Positions 34,518 through 44,576 are shown, counted from the stretch's first letter. The stretch: DNA of 64,000 nucleotides from Taibaiella helva (GCF_003545695.1 NZ_QUZZ01000002.1:434001-498000); one strand, 5' to 3'. The notes: generated from the letters alone by a model not told the origin. Numbers and translations: made by a program.

Positions 34518-36134
34518 ATGATAGGTCACATGCAATCCAGGTTATCCGTTCTTATCAGCACCGTTCTTTTCTCCGCTCTTATTACCGGAGCGGGAACAAG
34601 CGCCCTGGCCCAGGATTGCACCGCAACCGCATCCGGAAACAATATTGATGTTAATGCCGGGCAGGTTGTCTGCGTTACTTCCAATATCAGCAATGCTAAT
34701 GTGAACATCGCCAGCGGCGGTACCCTGAGAGTTGCCAGCGGCGCTACGCTCAGCATTCAGAACTTTAACAACTTCAACGGTACGCTGGTGAATAACGGCA
34801 CCCTGGTGACCGGCAACATCAATTTCGGTAATGGCGGTGCCCTTATCAATAACAACAGCCTTACCTTTAACGGTACGCCCAACTTCAACGGCGCCGGTAC
34901 GCTTACCAACAGCAGGAATGCTACAACCACCTTTAATACTACGTTTTCCCTGAACAACGGAGCGACTTTCAACAACAGTGGTATCGTGATAGCGGCGTCG
35001 GGCGATGCCACCGTAAATCCCGGTACGACCTTGAATAATCATGGCCGCTTCGAGGTGCGTAACGGCAACTTCAACTGTGGCGGCACACTGACCAACAACG
35101 GCTTCTTTAAGGTAGATAACTTTATCAACTTCAATGGCGGCAACGTATATAACAACTGCCGCTTCGTGGTGGGCAACGGCTTCAACAATGCTTCGGTGTT
35201 GGTGAATGATGGCCTGGTCTGGGTCACCAACACATCTTCCGGAAAGATACAGAATAATGCCGGCAGCTGGACCAATACTTACCGCGGCAAAGTACGCGGG
35301 CACGATTTCCATAACAATGCGCCGCTTAGTGGCAGTGGCGAGTTCTACTTTACCGGCGATACCCGCCAGCAGAGCACCTTTACCGGCGCGAACAGCAGCC
35401 CCGACAGCGCTATTAAATTCTACGATGCCAGCCTGGATGCACCCCAGCAGCACGGAAGCTATTTTGACTTTGGTATGCAGGGCAGCAACGTCGTGCGGCC
35501 GGCAAGCATGACTCCCGCTGATACAGCAAGCTTTTACGGATTCTGCGGCCAGCAAACATTTCAGCAGATTGGTATTACACCGCTGCCTTTGCAGCTGATC
35601 CGTTTCGATGCGGCATTGATCAATAGAGCCGTGCTGCTCACCTGGGAGACGGTTAAGGAAGTTAATGTAAACGGTTTCACAATAGAATACAGCAAAGATG
35701 GCCTTAGCTGGACAAGCCTGGGCTCAGTAAAGGCTACCGGCAATAACAGCGAGCAGAAGAACAGCTACCGATTCACCGATGATCACGCAACGGCGGCGCT
35801 CAACCTTTACCGGCTGCGCATGGAAGATGTCGATGACCAATATACCTACAGCCCGGTAAGATCAGTAGCTATCACTGCCGGAGATAATGGCATCAGCATT
35901 TATCCCAATCCCTTCGCCGGCAAGCTGGGCATCGGCTTCGACAACAGCAAGTCCTCAATGCAGGTGCAGCTCCAGGTATTTGACCTGAGCGGAAAGCTGG
36001 TGGAGCAGACGGTGATCCATGCGGTAAGCCAGGAGTGGGATATCAGCCGCCTGGCGCCGGGTATCTACTTCCTGCAGGGTAAAACAAGTGATAGTGGTAC
36101 AATGCTGCTTCAGAAAAAGATCATTAAGCAATAA
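34518..36134 (+). CDS. Secreted T9SS protein with Asn/Gly-rich beta-helix-like stem
   Basis: 538 residues from the first ATG at 34518; an ATG at 34530 also starts the signal peptide (MQSRLSVLISTVLFSALITG) and is equally plausible. After cleavage at ALAQ the first half (about 35-270) consists of short imperfect repeats rich in Asn and Gly (SNISNANVNIASGGTLRVAS, FNNFNGTLVNNGTLV, GGTLTNNGFFKVDNF), the look of a right-handed beta-helix. Then comes the same pre-sorting module as in the 6524 protein (PLPLQLIRFDAAL, FTIEYSKDGLSW, NLYRLRMED) and a T9SS domain (YPNPFAGKLG, about 460-538). It probably forms a surface-exposed adhesive or polymer-binding stem; ligand unknown. Confidence 0.85.
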   Translation: MIGHMQSRLSVLISTVLFSALITGAGTSALAQDCTATASGNNIDVNAGQVVCVTSNISNANVNIASGGTLRVASGATLSIQNFNNFNGTLVNNGTLVTGNINFGNGGALINNNSLTFNGTPNFNGAGTLTNSRNATTTFNTTFSLNNGATFNNSGIVIAASGDATVNPGTTLNNHGRFEVRNGNFNCGGTLTNNGFFKVDNFINFNGGNVYNNCRFVVGNGFNNASVLVNDGLVWVTNTSSGKIQNNAGSWTNTYRGKVRGHDFHNNAPLSGSGEFYFTGDTRQQSTFTGANSSPDSAIKFYDASLDAPQQHGSYFDFGMQGSNVVRPASMTPADTASFYGFCGQQTFQQIGITPLPLQLIRFDAALINRAVLLTWETVKEVNVNGFTIEYSKDGLSWTSLGSVKATGNNSEQKNSYRFTDDHATAALNLYRLRMEDVDDQYTYSPVRSVAITAGDNGISIYPNPFAGKLGIGFDNSKSSMQVQLQVFDLSGKLVEQTVIHAVSQEWDISRLAPGIYFLQGKTSDSGTMLLQKKIIKQ

Positions 36135-36194
36135 CACGAACCAATAAGCAATAGAACAATCAAGAAGGTGCCATAGTTTTGGTGTTTGGTTTAA

Positions 36195-36225
36195 CAGCCC
36201 CCTGTCCAGGGGGCTGATTTTTTTG
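36195..36225 (+). terminator. Rho-independent terminator
   Basis: 10-bp stem cagccccctg/cagggggctg (36195-36216) with a two-base spacer, then a run of eight T (36218-36224 region). About 60 bases after the stop. Confidence 0.9.
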
Positions 36226-36400
36226 TACCTGCTTTGGTGCATCAACGCTGCAGATACGCCTTGGAGGCTGATGGCGGATGCTTGCAGATACAGGGTAGAT
36301 ACGTAGCATTGCTGCGTTTCTACCAGCGGTCAACCTGTTTACACAATCTCCTGTCAACCCAATTCAACCTATTTATTTAGCGAAAGAATGGACTGTACGT

Positions 36401-37888
36401 TCAGGAAAGCAGGGCATCGGCCAGCTTGCGGTCGTTGCTTAATCGTGGGGTTTTATTTTGTCCGCCCAGCTTGCCGATCGATTTCATATAATCAATGAAA
36501 GCGTTTTTCTGCAGCGGCTTTATCTTCAGGGGCTGGAGGATGGAGCCCCTGATGAGATCGTCGTAGTAGATATTTTTTTCACGCAGCTGCTGATCGACCT
36601 CTAATGTAAAAGCTGCCAGGTTGTCCGGCACCTGTTCAAATTCGACCAGCCATTCATGATAGGGCAGCTCGCCATCAGTCTGGATCATAGGCGCCACGGT
36701 GAATTCAACGATACGGGCCGGGTATTTCTGTGTCGCCAGGAGCAGGGCCTGCTCTACTTCTTCAGCGATCACATGCTCGCCGAAGGCCGATATGAAATGT
36801 TTGGTACGGCCGGTAACCACGATGCGATAAGGATCGAGGCTTACAAACTTTACGGTATCGCCGATATTGTATCCCCACAGGCCGGCATTGCTGTTGATGA
36901 TAAGTGCATAGTTCTCATTCAGCTTTACTTCTTCAAGAGAAAGACGTGTAGGATTATCGTGGAAAATTTCCTGGGCTGGAATAAATTCGAAAAAGATACC
37001 GGAATTGGTATTGAGCAGCAGTCCCTCTTTATCCAACGTATCCTGGAAAGCGAAGAAGCCTTCGGAGGCCGGGAAGGTTTCGATCGTATCAACCGGTTTT
37101 CCGAGGCTGTCCATCAGCTTCCGGCGATAGGGCTCGAAGTTGACGCCGCCATGCACCAGCACCTGCAGGTTGGGGAAGAGCTCTTTGATCTTTTTCCCGT
37201 CTGATTGCTCGATGAGCCAGTCGAAGTACATCTGCATCCAGGGCGGTATACCGCTGATCAGCGTCATGTCCTGGTGGATGGTCTGGTCTACGATTTTTGC
37301 CAGTTTGGTTTCCCAGTCTTCGATGCAATTGGTCTCGTAATCGGGCATCTGGTTCTTACGCAGATAGCCGGGCACGTGATGGTTGACAATGCCGCTGAGC
37401 CGGCCGGTAGGAATGCCCGCAATACGCTCAAGGGTGGGGGAACCGGATAGAAAGATCATCTTCCCATCGGCAAAAGCGGTATTGCCGCTTTCGACCATAT
37501 AGCACAGCAAAGCATTGCGTGCCGTGCCGATATGATTGGAAATGGAATCTTTACTGATGGGAATATATTTGACACCGCTCGTTGTGCCCGATGTTTTGGC
37601 AAAGTACAGCGGCTTGCCTTTCCAGAGGACATTGTGCTTGCCTTCTTTGATCTGGTCGATGTAAGTACTGATGGCCTCGTAGTCCCTGATGGGAACGGCG
37701 GCGCTGTATTCTTTGTAATTCCTGACCTCTTTCAGTTTATGGTCTTCGCCGAAGATGGTCTTTACCCCTTGTTTCAATAACTGCTGCAGGATGTGCTGCT
37801 GGTCGGCAACAGCGGTCTGCATGGATTTCTGTATCCTTTTGTGTACGACGGAAGCATAAGGTTTGGCCAGGAACGATTTGATCTTCAT
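36401..37888 (-). CDS. GH3-family acyl-adenylate amino-acid/amine ligase-like protein
   Basis: 495 residues, the usual length for bacterial GH3 proteins. The motifs are those of the ANL-fold GH3 family: FAKTSGTTSGVKYIPIS (P-loop-like ATP motif, about 92-110), a central ASEGFFAFQD motif, YALIINSNAGLWGYNIGDTV and VVTGRTKHFISAFGEHV (hinge/motif III). Plant GH3 enzymes join carboxylic acids to amino acids through an adenylate; the bacterial substrate is unknown. Monocistronic by spacing (70 bases to the next gene). Confidence 0.92.
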   Translation of the reverse strand: MKIKSFLAKPYASVVHKRIQKSMQTAVADQQHILQQLLKQGVKTIFGEDHKLKEVRNYKEYSAAVPIRDYEAISTYIDQIKEGKHNVLWKGKPLYFAKTSGTTSGVKYIPISKDSISNHIGTARNALLCYMVESGNTAFADGKMIFLSGSPTLERIAGIPTGRLSGIVNHHVPGYLRKNQMPDYETNCIEDWETKLAKIVDQTIHQDMTLISGIPPWMQMYFDWLIEQSDGKKIKELFPNLQVLVHGGVNFEPYRRKLMDSLGKPVDTIETFPASEGFFAFQDTLDKEGLLLNTNSGIFFEFIPAQEIFHDNPTRLSLEEVKLNENYALIINSNAGLWGYNIGDTVKFVSLDPYRIVVTGRTKHFISAFGEHVIAEEVEQALLLATQKYPARIVEFTVAPMIQTDGELPYHEWLVEFEQVPDNLAAFTLEVDQQLREKNIYYDDLIRGSILQPLKIKPLQKNAFIDYMKSIGKLGGQNKTPRLSNDRKLADALLS

Positions 37889-37958
37889 TAATTACGGTTA
37901 AAAGTAAACGTAAAACAAAGATAAGCTAAACTAGTTCAATACCAGGGTCAGCTGCGGG

Positions 37959-39164
37959 TCAGATAAAGCTGAGCCGTGACATTTTCCTGCCGAGTATCTT
38001 TTCATCGTCGGCGCCCAGCCATTGGTTCAGCACAGTAGCGTATACACTTTTAAAATCTACCTCATACCTGAGATCGCCGTCCTGCAGCAGCTGCAGGTCG
38101 GGCAGGGCATTCAGCAGACCTTGTTGCTTCAGGCCGCCACCAATAAAAAACATATTATTGGCGGTGCCGTGATCGGTACCGTTGCTGGCGTTTTGCGCCA
38201 CCCTGCGGCCAAATTCGCTGAAGGTGAGCAGGAGCACATCTTCAAAGCGATGGTTATCCTTCATGTCCTGCGTGAAGGCGCTAACGGCCTCGTTAATCTG
38301 CCTGAAAAGTCTTGCCTGCTGCCCCTCCTGTCCAACATGCGTATCGAAGCTGCCGATGCTTACATAATATACACGGGTATTGCTGTCGGCAAGAATGAGC
38401 GAGGCGATCGTTTTCAGGCTTTTGCCCAGCTCGGTTTTCGGGTAAAGGGTCGTAGTTGCCTTCGCCTTACTTTTTTCAAAGATATAATCGGCGCTGCTCA
38501 GGGTGCCGGCCATCGTCTGGTACAGGTAGTCTACAGGCTGCTCATGCTCCTGCTGGTGATGCGCCTGGGAAAGGCGTTTCAGGTAATCCCTGTGGCTGTT
38601 GTTATAGAGCTGCCGGGGATCTTTGAGGGCAATGGCTTTCTGCAGCCCGCCTTTCAGCGCAAGGCTCAGGGTGTCGTCTATTTCCAGGGCCTGGACAGGC
38701 AGGTTACAGGCCTTGCATTGTTCGTCCAGGTAGCGGCCCAGCCAGCCGGTCTGCCATACCTCACTGCTGTCGCTGGCACTCTGCCAGATGTCCATACTGC
38801 GGAAATGGCTGCGGTCTGGCGCGGGATAGCCTACACTGTTGAGTATGCCCAGCTGTCCTTCGTCGTATAAGGATTTAAAAAAGCTGAGCTCCGGATGCAG
38901 TCCGGCTTCATCAGTCAGGGCGAGCGTCTTCTCCCGTTGCAGGCCCAGCACAGGTCTTGAGCGGTAGTAAATATCGTTGCGCACCGGTACTACCGTGTTC
39001 AGCCCGTCGTTGCCGCCGCTCAGCTGCAGGATCACCAGCACTTTGTTGCCGGCAGGCACCGTTTCTGCACCATTGCGGATGATGGCCTGCAGCATTTTGG
39101 GAACAAGCATGGAGGCTGTGGCCAGCGATCCCATCTTAAGAAAAGTCCTGCGTTGAATTAGCAT
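37959..39164 (-). CDS. DUF1501 protein (sulfatase-fold, exported)
   Basis: 401 residues. N-terminus MLIQRRTFLKMGSLATASML looks like a Tat signal (RRTFLK). Family features: ILQLSGGNDGLNTVVPV near the start, YPAPDRSHFRSMDIWQSA, YVSIGSFDTHVGQEGQQARL, LLTFSEFGRRVAQNASNGTD and HGTANNMFFIGGGL. DUF1501 has an alkaline-phosphatase-like fold, with the Asp and His residues in these motifs as probable metal ligands; biochemical role undetermined. Second gene after DUF1800, with which it co-occurs widely in Bacteroidota and Planctomycetota. Confidence 0.93.
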   Translation of the reverse strand: MLIQRRTFLKMGSLATASMLVPKMLQAIIRNGAETVPAGNKVLVILQLSGGNDGLNTVVPVRNDIYYRSRPVLGLQREKTLALTDEAGLHPELSFFKSLYDEGQLGILNSVGYPAPDRSHFRSMDIWQSASDSSEVWQTGWLGRYLDEQCKACNLPVQALEIDDTLSLALKGGLQKAIALKDPRQLYNNSHRDYLKRLSQAHHQQEHEQPVDYLYQTMAGTLSSADYIFEKSKAKATTTLYPKTELGKSLKTIASLILADSNTRVYYVSIGSFDTHVGQEGQQARLFRQINEAVSAFTQDMKDNHRFEDVLLLTFSEFGRRVAQNASNGTDHGTANNMFFIGGGLKQQGLLNALPDLQLLQDGDLRYEVDFKSVYATVLNQWLGADDEKILGRKMSRLSFI

Positions 39165-39179
39165 AGCCGGTATGATTTA

Positions 39180-39282
39180 AATTCCAAATTCCAATGATCA
39201 AATTCCAAAATCCAGGCTCCGAAATCCAGGCTCCGAAATCCAATTTCTAACATCTAATCTCTAACATCTAATCTCTAATCCC
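39180..39282. repeat. Simple-word intergenic repeat, tract 2
   Basis: Direct repeats aaatccaggctccg (two copies, about 39210-39237) and tctaacatctaatc (two copies, about 39246-39273). It shares a 19-base word with tract 1 and the word aacatctaat with tract 3. It lies between two genes of the same strand. Confidence 0.75.
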
Positions 39283-40767
39283 TCAACACAGCTGGTACTC
39301 CGGGGTACTCATGAAAGTGATGACGAGGGTTTGCAGGTAGCGTTCCTCAGAACTGATGTCCACCAGCTTCATCACGGCTTCCTTATCGGCCGATCCGGCA
39401 GGCGTTTGCAGGAGAAAGGCTTCCAGCTTATCGTACAGCGCTTCCTGCCCGCTTTTGTTCAGCTCCTTTTCCAGCGCAGGCCAGTCGATTTGTGCCACAA
39501 TCTGGTAGCTGCTTCCCGGCTTCCTGGCTTTACCTTTGCCGGCCGGCAGCAGCTCCTTTTGTCCCATTTGTACATCATCGTTGCCTTTTGGTTTGAGTTT
39601 GATGGGCTCATCGCTACGGATGAGGCCGGGAATGCGCAAGCGCAGCATCAGGCTGGAGCTGTCGATCCAGGCGGTGCCGCCCGGCCAGCCGGCTACATTC
39701 GGCGGGTTAAACAACCATTGCCCCAGCAGCCGCTGAAGCAGGACCATCACTTCTTCATTGTGCAGGGTCATGGGCAATACCCGCCGGATACCAGCCAGGT
39801 ATTCTACCGGCGATTTGATACGCGCACCGATATGACGCTCCTCGTAAAACCATTCGCTGGTGAAGATGTCGTGCAGCAATTCGCCGATATGGTAATCGCT
39901 TTTGTAGAAACGGTCGGCCAGCCAGGCAACCTGCTGCTCATCGGCCTTTTCGTTGACAAAATAGCGGTAGAGCTTGGTGCAAAGAAATTGAGCAGTCTGT
40001 TTTTGCTGCAGGATAATGTCGAGCACGGCGTCGCCGTCAAAATTGCCGCGCTGGCCCAGTATCGTTTTTACACCATCATCATGCACTTTTTCCCTGAAGA
40101 CAAAGGCGCCGTTGCGTTCAAAGCCCCATCCTGTAAAGGCGCGGGCCGCCTCTTTGATATCGTGCTCACTATAATGCCCGCGTCCCATGGTGAACAGCTC
40201 CATCACCTCACGGGCAAAATTTTCATTGGGTTTTTTCTTCCGGTTTTGCTGGTTGTTGAGGAAGGATAGCATGGAAGCGCTTTTGCTTACCCCCCGCAGC
40301 AGATCGCCGAAGCGGCCCAGGGCATTTTCCCTGATCACCTGGAGCAATTGTTGCTGGTAGAGGCTGTTGTTGACCCTGCTGGCAAAATGTCCATGCCAGA
40401 AAAGCGCCATCTTTTCCCTTAGCTGGGCTTCGCTTTCCGCCATCTCCTTCATCCAGGCCAGGCTCAATTGCCGGATGTCGGTATTGCTTTGCTTGTTGAT
40501 CTGTCTTCTTTGCTCGGCACGGTAGGCTTTGCGGGCATCGGCATCCATCGTGGGCGTTTCTCCATCTTCTTCCTCGCTATTCAGGGCCTGCCGTACAAAG
40601 GGGCTCACCGTATCCAATACCTGGGGTGTGGCGGCAGAAGCCTTTTCCAGCTTCTTGTATAATTTGTGCGGCGCGATATCGTCCAGCCGGTGCAGCATAT
40701 GATAATCGATACCGAAGCCCGCGCGTCCGAGTAAATGTTGGTTCCTGGTCTGGTTGCTTGTTGCCAT
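39283..40767 (-). CDS. DUF1800 protein
   Basis: 494 residues. Family landmarks: HLLGRAGFGIDYHMLHRL at the N-terminus, MALFWHGHFASRVN (about 125-140), NFAREVMELFTMGRGHYSE, AARAFTGWGFERNG, and FNPPNVAGWPGGTAWIDSSS. No signal peptide is apparent at the chosen start, and no better start is seen. Function unknown in the whole family. It is the first gene of a DUF1800-DUF1501 unit, separated from its partner by 118 bases of repeat tract 2. Confidence 0.93.
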   Translation of the reverse strand: MATSNQTRNQHLLGRAGFGIDYHMLHRLDDIAPHKLYKKLEKASAATPQVLDTVSPFVRQALNSEEEDGETPTMDADARKAYRAEQRRQINKQSNTDIRQLSLAWMKEMAESEAQLREKMALFWHGHFASRVNNSLYQQQLLQVIRENALGRFGDLLRGVSKSASMLSFLNNQQNRKKKPNENFAREVMELFTMGRGHYSEHDIKEAARAFTGWGFERNGAFVFREKVHDDGVKTILGQRGNFDGDAVLDIILQQKQTAQFLCTKLYRYFVNEKADEQQVAWLADRFYKSDYHIGELLHDIFTSEWFYEERHIGARIKSPVEYLAGIRRVLPMTLHNEEVMVLLQRLLGQWLFNPPNVAGWPGGTAWIDSSSLMLRLRIPGLIRSDEPIKLKPKGNDDVQMGQKELLPAGKGKARKPGSSYQIVAQIDWPALEKELNKSGQEALYDKLEAFLLQTPAGSADKEAVMKLVDISSEERYLQTLVITFMSTPEYQLC

Positions 40768-40975
40768 ATGTCCGAAAATTAAATTGCCTGACGCAAGGAC
40801 TTGGAGCCGTAAATTACACCGGGGTTAAATCGGGTAAAAGTTAAAGTGGTTCAAATACGGTAGCAAAGGCGGCAATGCCGGGTGACGAATGCCGTTAATC
40901 TCGCTTGAATAATTTGTGAAGCCCTCATTTTCCATTAAACTTGCATACTAAAATCCTGGAACCCGGAACGTTTAA

Positions 40976-43000
40976 ATGAATTTAATATACTGGCTGCTCT
41001 GTTTGCTCATTGGTCTTATTCCTGCAGTACTGCTCTACCGCAGCGACCGGAGAAAGAATATCCCCGTGAAGTGGCTGCCCGCTTTGCTGCGTTTCCTTAC
41101 CTGCTTTTTCACGGCGGCGCTGCTGCTGGCTCCTGCTTTCCCCACCACCCATACCGAAGAAGAAAAGCCCCTGTTGCTCTGGCTACAGGATAATTCTACT
41201 TCCATGCACGAGGCCCTGGGCAAGGATTCGGCGGCCTACCGGGATAAAGTACAGAAGCTCAAAGCGGGTTGGGAGAAGGATTATACGGTAGTTCCCATGA
41301 CTTTCGGCGCCGACCTGTCGCGCGACAGCCAGCTGCGCTACGACCAGCGCAGCACCAATATTGCCGGGGCGTTGCAGGCGGCCACGGAACAATACCGGGA
41401 CCAGAATATCGGCGCAATTATCCTGTCGACCGACGGTATTTATAATGAAGGTCTGGATCCCCTGTATGCACCGTTGGGCAGCCCTGTCCCGGTCTATACC
41501 CTGGGGCTGGGCGACAGCACGCTGCCTCGCGACATCAGCATCGGCAGGGTATACGCCAACAAGACGGTCGCGCTCAACAGCAAGTTCGAGATCATGATCG
41601 ACCTGCGGGCCGACAAGCTGAACGGCAGCAATACGACGGTAAACCTGCTCCACGATGGCGGCGTTATAGGACAGCAGCCGGTGAAGATCGACAGGGACCG
41701 CTTTACTGCCAGCTTCCGTTTTGAAACGGAAGCGAAGCAAAAAGGCTTTCAGCGCTACTCCGTATCGGTGCCGGTACAGGATGGCGAGCAGAATACACTC
41801 AATAACCGTATGGATTTTTTTGTCGAGGTGATTGACGATGAAACCAAAGTGCTGCTGCTGGCAGCAGCGCCGCATCCCGATATTGCTGCGATAAGAGAGG
41901 CGCTGGAAAGTGTGCCCCAGTATAAGGTGGATGTCCGTTTTGGCAACGATGTGCCACAGGTTACCTCTTACCATCTTATTATTGCGCACCAGCTTCCGGC
42001 GATGAGCGGCGCAACGCTGCAGGCAGCCGGCAAACCGGTATGGTATATCCTGGGCCGGCAAAGTAACCTGAATGCCTTGTCCCAGCAGCAGGACCTGGTA
42101 AAAATTGCCGGCGGCGGCAATCCTAACGATGCTTTGCCCAATCTCAACACGGCGTTCAGCTTTTTCAACCTGCCACCGGGCACAAGAGAGGTAATGGCCA
42201 GGATGCCACCGTTGCAGGCGCCCTACGGCAACTATACGGTGGCTCCTGATGCGCAGGTATTGTTGCGGCAGCAGATCGGTAATGTCGCTACCAATTATCC
42301 GCTATGGGTCTTCCGTAACAATGGTACGCCGCAGGCAATGCTTTGCGGTGAAGGCCTATGGCGCTGGCGGCTGTATGAATATAAAAATTCGGGCAAGCAT
42401 GAGGTAGTAGACGAGCTGATCCGCCAGACGGCCAGCCTGCTGAGCATTAAAAAAGACAACCGGCCTTTCCGCATCTTTATGGACAAATATGTGCTGAGCG
42501 ACAATGAGCCGGTAAACCTGTATGCCGAGCTGCGCAACGATAACGGGGAGCTGATCAATGGCCCTGCGGTCGGGCTGTCGCTCACCGATAGCGCCGGTAA
42601 GGCGCTGGCCTATGAAATGGAAAAGAACGCTAACAGCTACCGCCTGAATGTGGGGCTGCTGGCGCCAGGAGCTTATCATTATAAAGGAACGGTCAGCTAC
42701 AATGGGAAGAGCGCCGTGTCCGAAGGCAATTTCCTGGTGGAATCCGTACCTCTTGAGCGCCTGCGCAGCCATGCGGATTTTGACCTGCTGGCCCGCCTGG
42801 CGGCACAGACAGGCGGCCGCTTCTTTACCTACCGCAACATGGAAGCTCTTACAGACAGCCTGAAAAATAACAGCCAGGTAAAGCCCCTGATCCATACGGA
42901 CAAGGCTTATACCACATTGATAGACCTTCGCTGGTTCTTTGCAATCATCCTGCTGACAGCTGCCGGGGAATGGTTGCTGCGGAAATACTGGAATGCATAA
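40976..43000 (+). CDS. Membrane protein with VWA-like domain
   Basis: 674 residues. Two membrane segments at the start (about 3-20 and 38-55) and one near the end (about 650-668), the topology of BatA/CoxE-like VWA membrane proteins. The VWA-like part (about 65-200) begins LLLWLQDNSTSMHEAL, a MIDAS-like DNSTS, and continues GAIILSTDGIYNEG. A long periplasmic part follows with Ig-like strands and a stretch resembling a class-I amidotransferase fold (VLLLAAAPHPDIAAIREALE). No catalytic triad is evident. Role unknown; such proteins act as scaffolds in envelope complexes. It appears monocistronic. Confidence 0.8.
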   Translation: MNLIYWLLCLLIGLIPAVLLYRSDRRKNIPVKWLPALLRFLTCFFTAALLLAPAFPTTHTEEEKPLLLWLQDNSTSMHEALGKDSAAYRDKVQKLKAGWEKDYTVVPMTFGADLSRDSQLRYDQRSTNIAGALQAATEQYRDQNIGAIILSTDGIYNEGLDPLYAPLGSPVPVYTLGLGDSTLPRDISIGRVYANKTVALNSKFEIMIDLRADKLNGSNTTVNLLHDGGVIGQQPVKIDRDRFTASFRFETEAKQKGFQRYSVSVPVQDGEQNTLNNRMDFFVEVIDDETKVLLLAAAPHPDIAAIREALESVPQYKVDVRFGNDVPQVTSYHLIIAHQLPAMSGATLQAAGKPVWYILGRQSNLNALSQQQDLVKIAGGGNPNDALPNLNTAFSFFNLPPGTREVMARMPPLQAPYGNYTVAPDAQVLLRQQIGNVATNYPLWVFRNNGTPQAMLCGEGLWRWRLYEYKNSGKHEVVDELIRQTASLLSIKKDNRPFRIFMDKYVLSDNEPVNLYAELRNDNGELINGPAVGLSLTDSAGKALAYEMEKNANSYRLNVGLLAPGAYHYKGTVSYNGKSAVSEGNFLVESVPLERLRSHADFDLLARLAAQTGGRFFTYRNMEALTDSLKNNSQVKPLIHTDKAYTTLIDLRWFFAIILLTAAGEWLLRKYWNA

Positions 43001-43086
43001 TTTTATCGTCCCCCCGCGGCTATAGCAGCCGGATCAATATCTTTGCGGACAAACGCTGACCTGTCGGGAGCACCTGTTTTTATTAT

Positions 43087-43094
43087 TACATTTG
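43087..43094 (+). promoter_or_regulatory. Possible -7 element directly before the TolC gene
   Basis: TACATTTG matches TAnnTTTG and ends four bases before the ATG at 43099, implying a leaderless or nearly leaderless mRNA. A second match, TATCTTTG, lies at 43038-43045 and would give a normal leader. Confidence 0.4.
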
Positions 43095-43098
43095 CGCT

Positions 43099-44526
43099 AT
43101 GCTAAAAAAGACCCTTTTTGTCGCAGCCATGCTTGCCAGCAGCCTTGCCGGTGCCCAGGATTCCCTCTGGACGCTGCAGCGCAGCATCAGCTATGCTGTG
43201 GACAATAACCTTGATATCAAACAAAGCGTGCTGAACGAACGGCTGGCATGGCTGCAGCAGCAGCAAAGCCTGCTGTCGATGCTGCCTAATGTGCAGGCCT
43301 CGACCAATGTCGGGCGCAGCTATGGCCGTTCTATCGATCCCACCACCAACCAGTTCAATACGGATGGATACACCTTTGCCGGCGCCAGCGGTAATGCGGA
43401 TGTATTGCTGTTCGGCTGGTTCCAGAAGCAGAATACCCTTAAGCAGGATAAGCTGCTGCGCCAGGCGGCGTCGGCCGACCTGTCGCAGCTGAAAGATGAC
43501 GTTTCGCTGAACGTAGCCACGGCCTTTCTCCGGATACTGATGGCCCAGGAGCAGATCCATGTGGCCGAAAGCCAGCTGCAGTATAGCCTGAAGCAGCAGG
43601 AGCAGGCCGAATACTTTGTCAAAGCCGGGCGTTCTCCTGAGCTGGACCTGGCCCAGATGCAGGCCCAGGTGGCTACCGACAGCTCGGGTTACTTCACCGC
43701 GTTGGCCACTTATCAGCAATCGGTGCTGGACATGAAGGCGCTGATGAATTTCGAGATCAGCGCCCCCTTTGTACCCGTTGCGCCCGAGGTGAACAGCATC
43801 CCGATAGGAGAGCTGGCCGGGCTTACACCAGAACTGGTTTTTGCTTCCGCCCAGAAGCACTTCGGCTCTATCCGCAGCAACCAGCTGAAGATCGAAGCTT
43901 CGCGCCGGGCGCTGGCTGTAGCCAAAGGCGGGCTTTATCCCCAATTGTCGTTCAGCGGTCAGTTCGGAACCAACTTTGCTTCCACCTACCGGGAAACCAA
44001 GACTTCTGTAGATGGCTATACAACTGGCACTGATTTTGTCTACATTGATGGCGTACGCACCCCGGTTCAAACACCCAATATTCTTTTCTCTTCCAGAGAT
44101 GTGCCTTTTTGGGATCAGTACAGCAATAACTTCAGGCAGACCTACCTGCTGAACCTGTCGGTGCCGCTGTTCAATGGCTGGAGTGCCCGTACCAGTGTTA
44201 ACCGGAGCAAGGTCGACGTACAGAGCAAGCAGATCGGCCTTGACCAGGCTAAGCTGAAGCTGAAACAGGATGTGTATAAAGCTTATTACGATGCTATGGC
44301 AGCCATACAGAAGCACTATGCCACTGCCAGGGCTGAAGAGGCTTCCACCCGGGCCTACGACTATGCGCAAAAGCGCTACGAGCTGGGCCTGATGAATGCC
44401 GTGGAATTGCTGACTACACAGAATACGGCGTTCAAAGCAAAAGCAGATGCGCTTTCGGCTAAATACGATCTCCTGTTCAAGCTAAAAGTAATCGATTATT
44501 ACCTGGGTAAAGAGATTAAGCTGTAA
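43099..44526 (+). CDS. TolC-family outer-membrane efflux protein
   Basis: 475 residues. Signal peptide MLKKTLFVAAMLASSLAGAQ, then two pseudo-repeats of long amphipathic helices with beta segments: LQRSISYAVDNNLDIKQSVL (helix 1 start), VGRSYGRSIDPTTNQ (strand), LNLSVPLFNGWSARTSVNRS (second repeat) and the terminal helix YAQKRYELGLMNAVELLTTQ. By family it forms the trimeric outer-membrane channel of a tripartite exporter. No periplasmic adaptor or inner-membrane pump gene is adjacent, so it may serve a pump encoded elsewhere. Confidence 0.93.
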   Translation: MLKKTLFVAAMLASSLAGAQDSLWTLQRSISYAVDNNLDIKQSVLNERLAWLQQQQSLLSMLPNVQASTNVGRSYGRSIDPTTNQFNTDGYTFAGASGNADVLLFGWFQKQNTLKQDKLLRQAASADLSQLKDDVSLNVATAFLRILMAQEQIHVAESQLQYSLKQQEQAEYFVKAGRSPELDLAQMQAQVATDSSGYFTALATYQQSVLDMKALMNFEISAPFVPVAPEVNSIPIGELAGLTPELVFASAQKHFGSIRSNQLKIEASRRALAVAKGGLYPQLSFSGQFGTNFASTYRETKTSVDGYTTGTDFVYIDGVRTPVQTPNILFSSRDVPFWDQYSNNFRQTYLLNLSVPLFNGWSARTSVNRSKVDVQSKQIGLDQAKLKLKQDVYKAYYDAMAAIQKHYATARAEEASTRAYDYAQKRYELGLMNAVELLTTQNTAFKAKADALSAKYDLLFKLKVIDYYLGKEIKL

Positions 44527-44549
44527 TATATAATCTTCATCATAGTAAG

Positions 44550-44576
44550 GCAGGAGCGCGACGCTCCTGCTTTTTT
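44550..44576 (+). terminator. Rho-independent terminator after the TolC gene
   Basis: Stem gcaggagcg/cgctcctgc (44550-44558, 44562-44570), three-base loop, then six T. Confidence 0.92.

Noticed and set aside
43102-44370. 422-codon minus-strand frame
   Set aside because: Opposite the TolC gene; composition rich in His/Leu/Gln from complementing helix codons.
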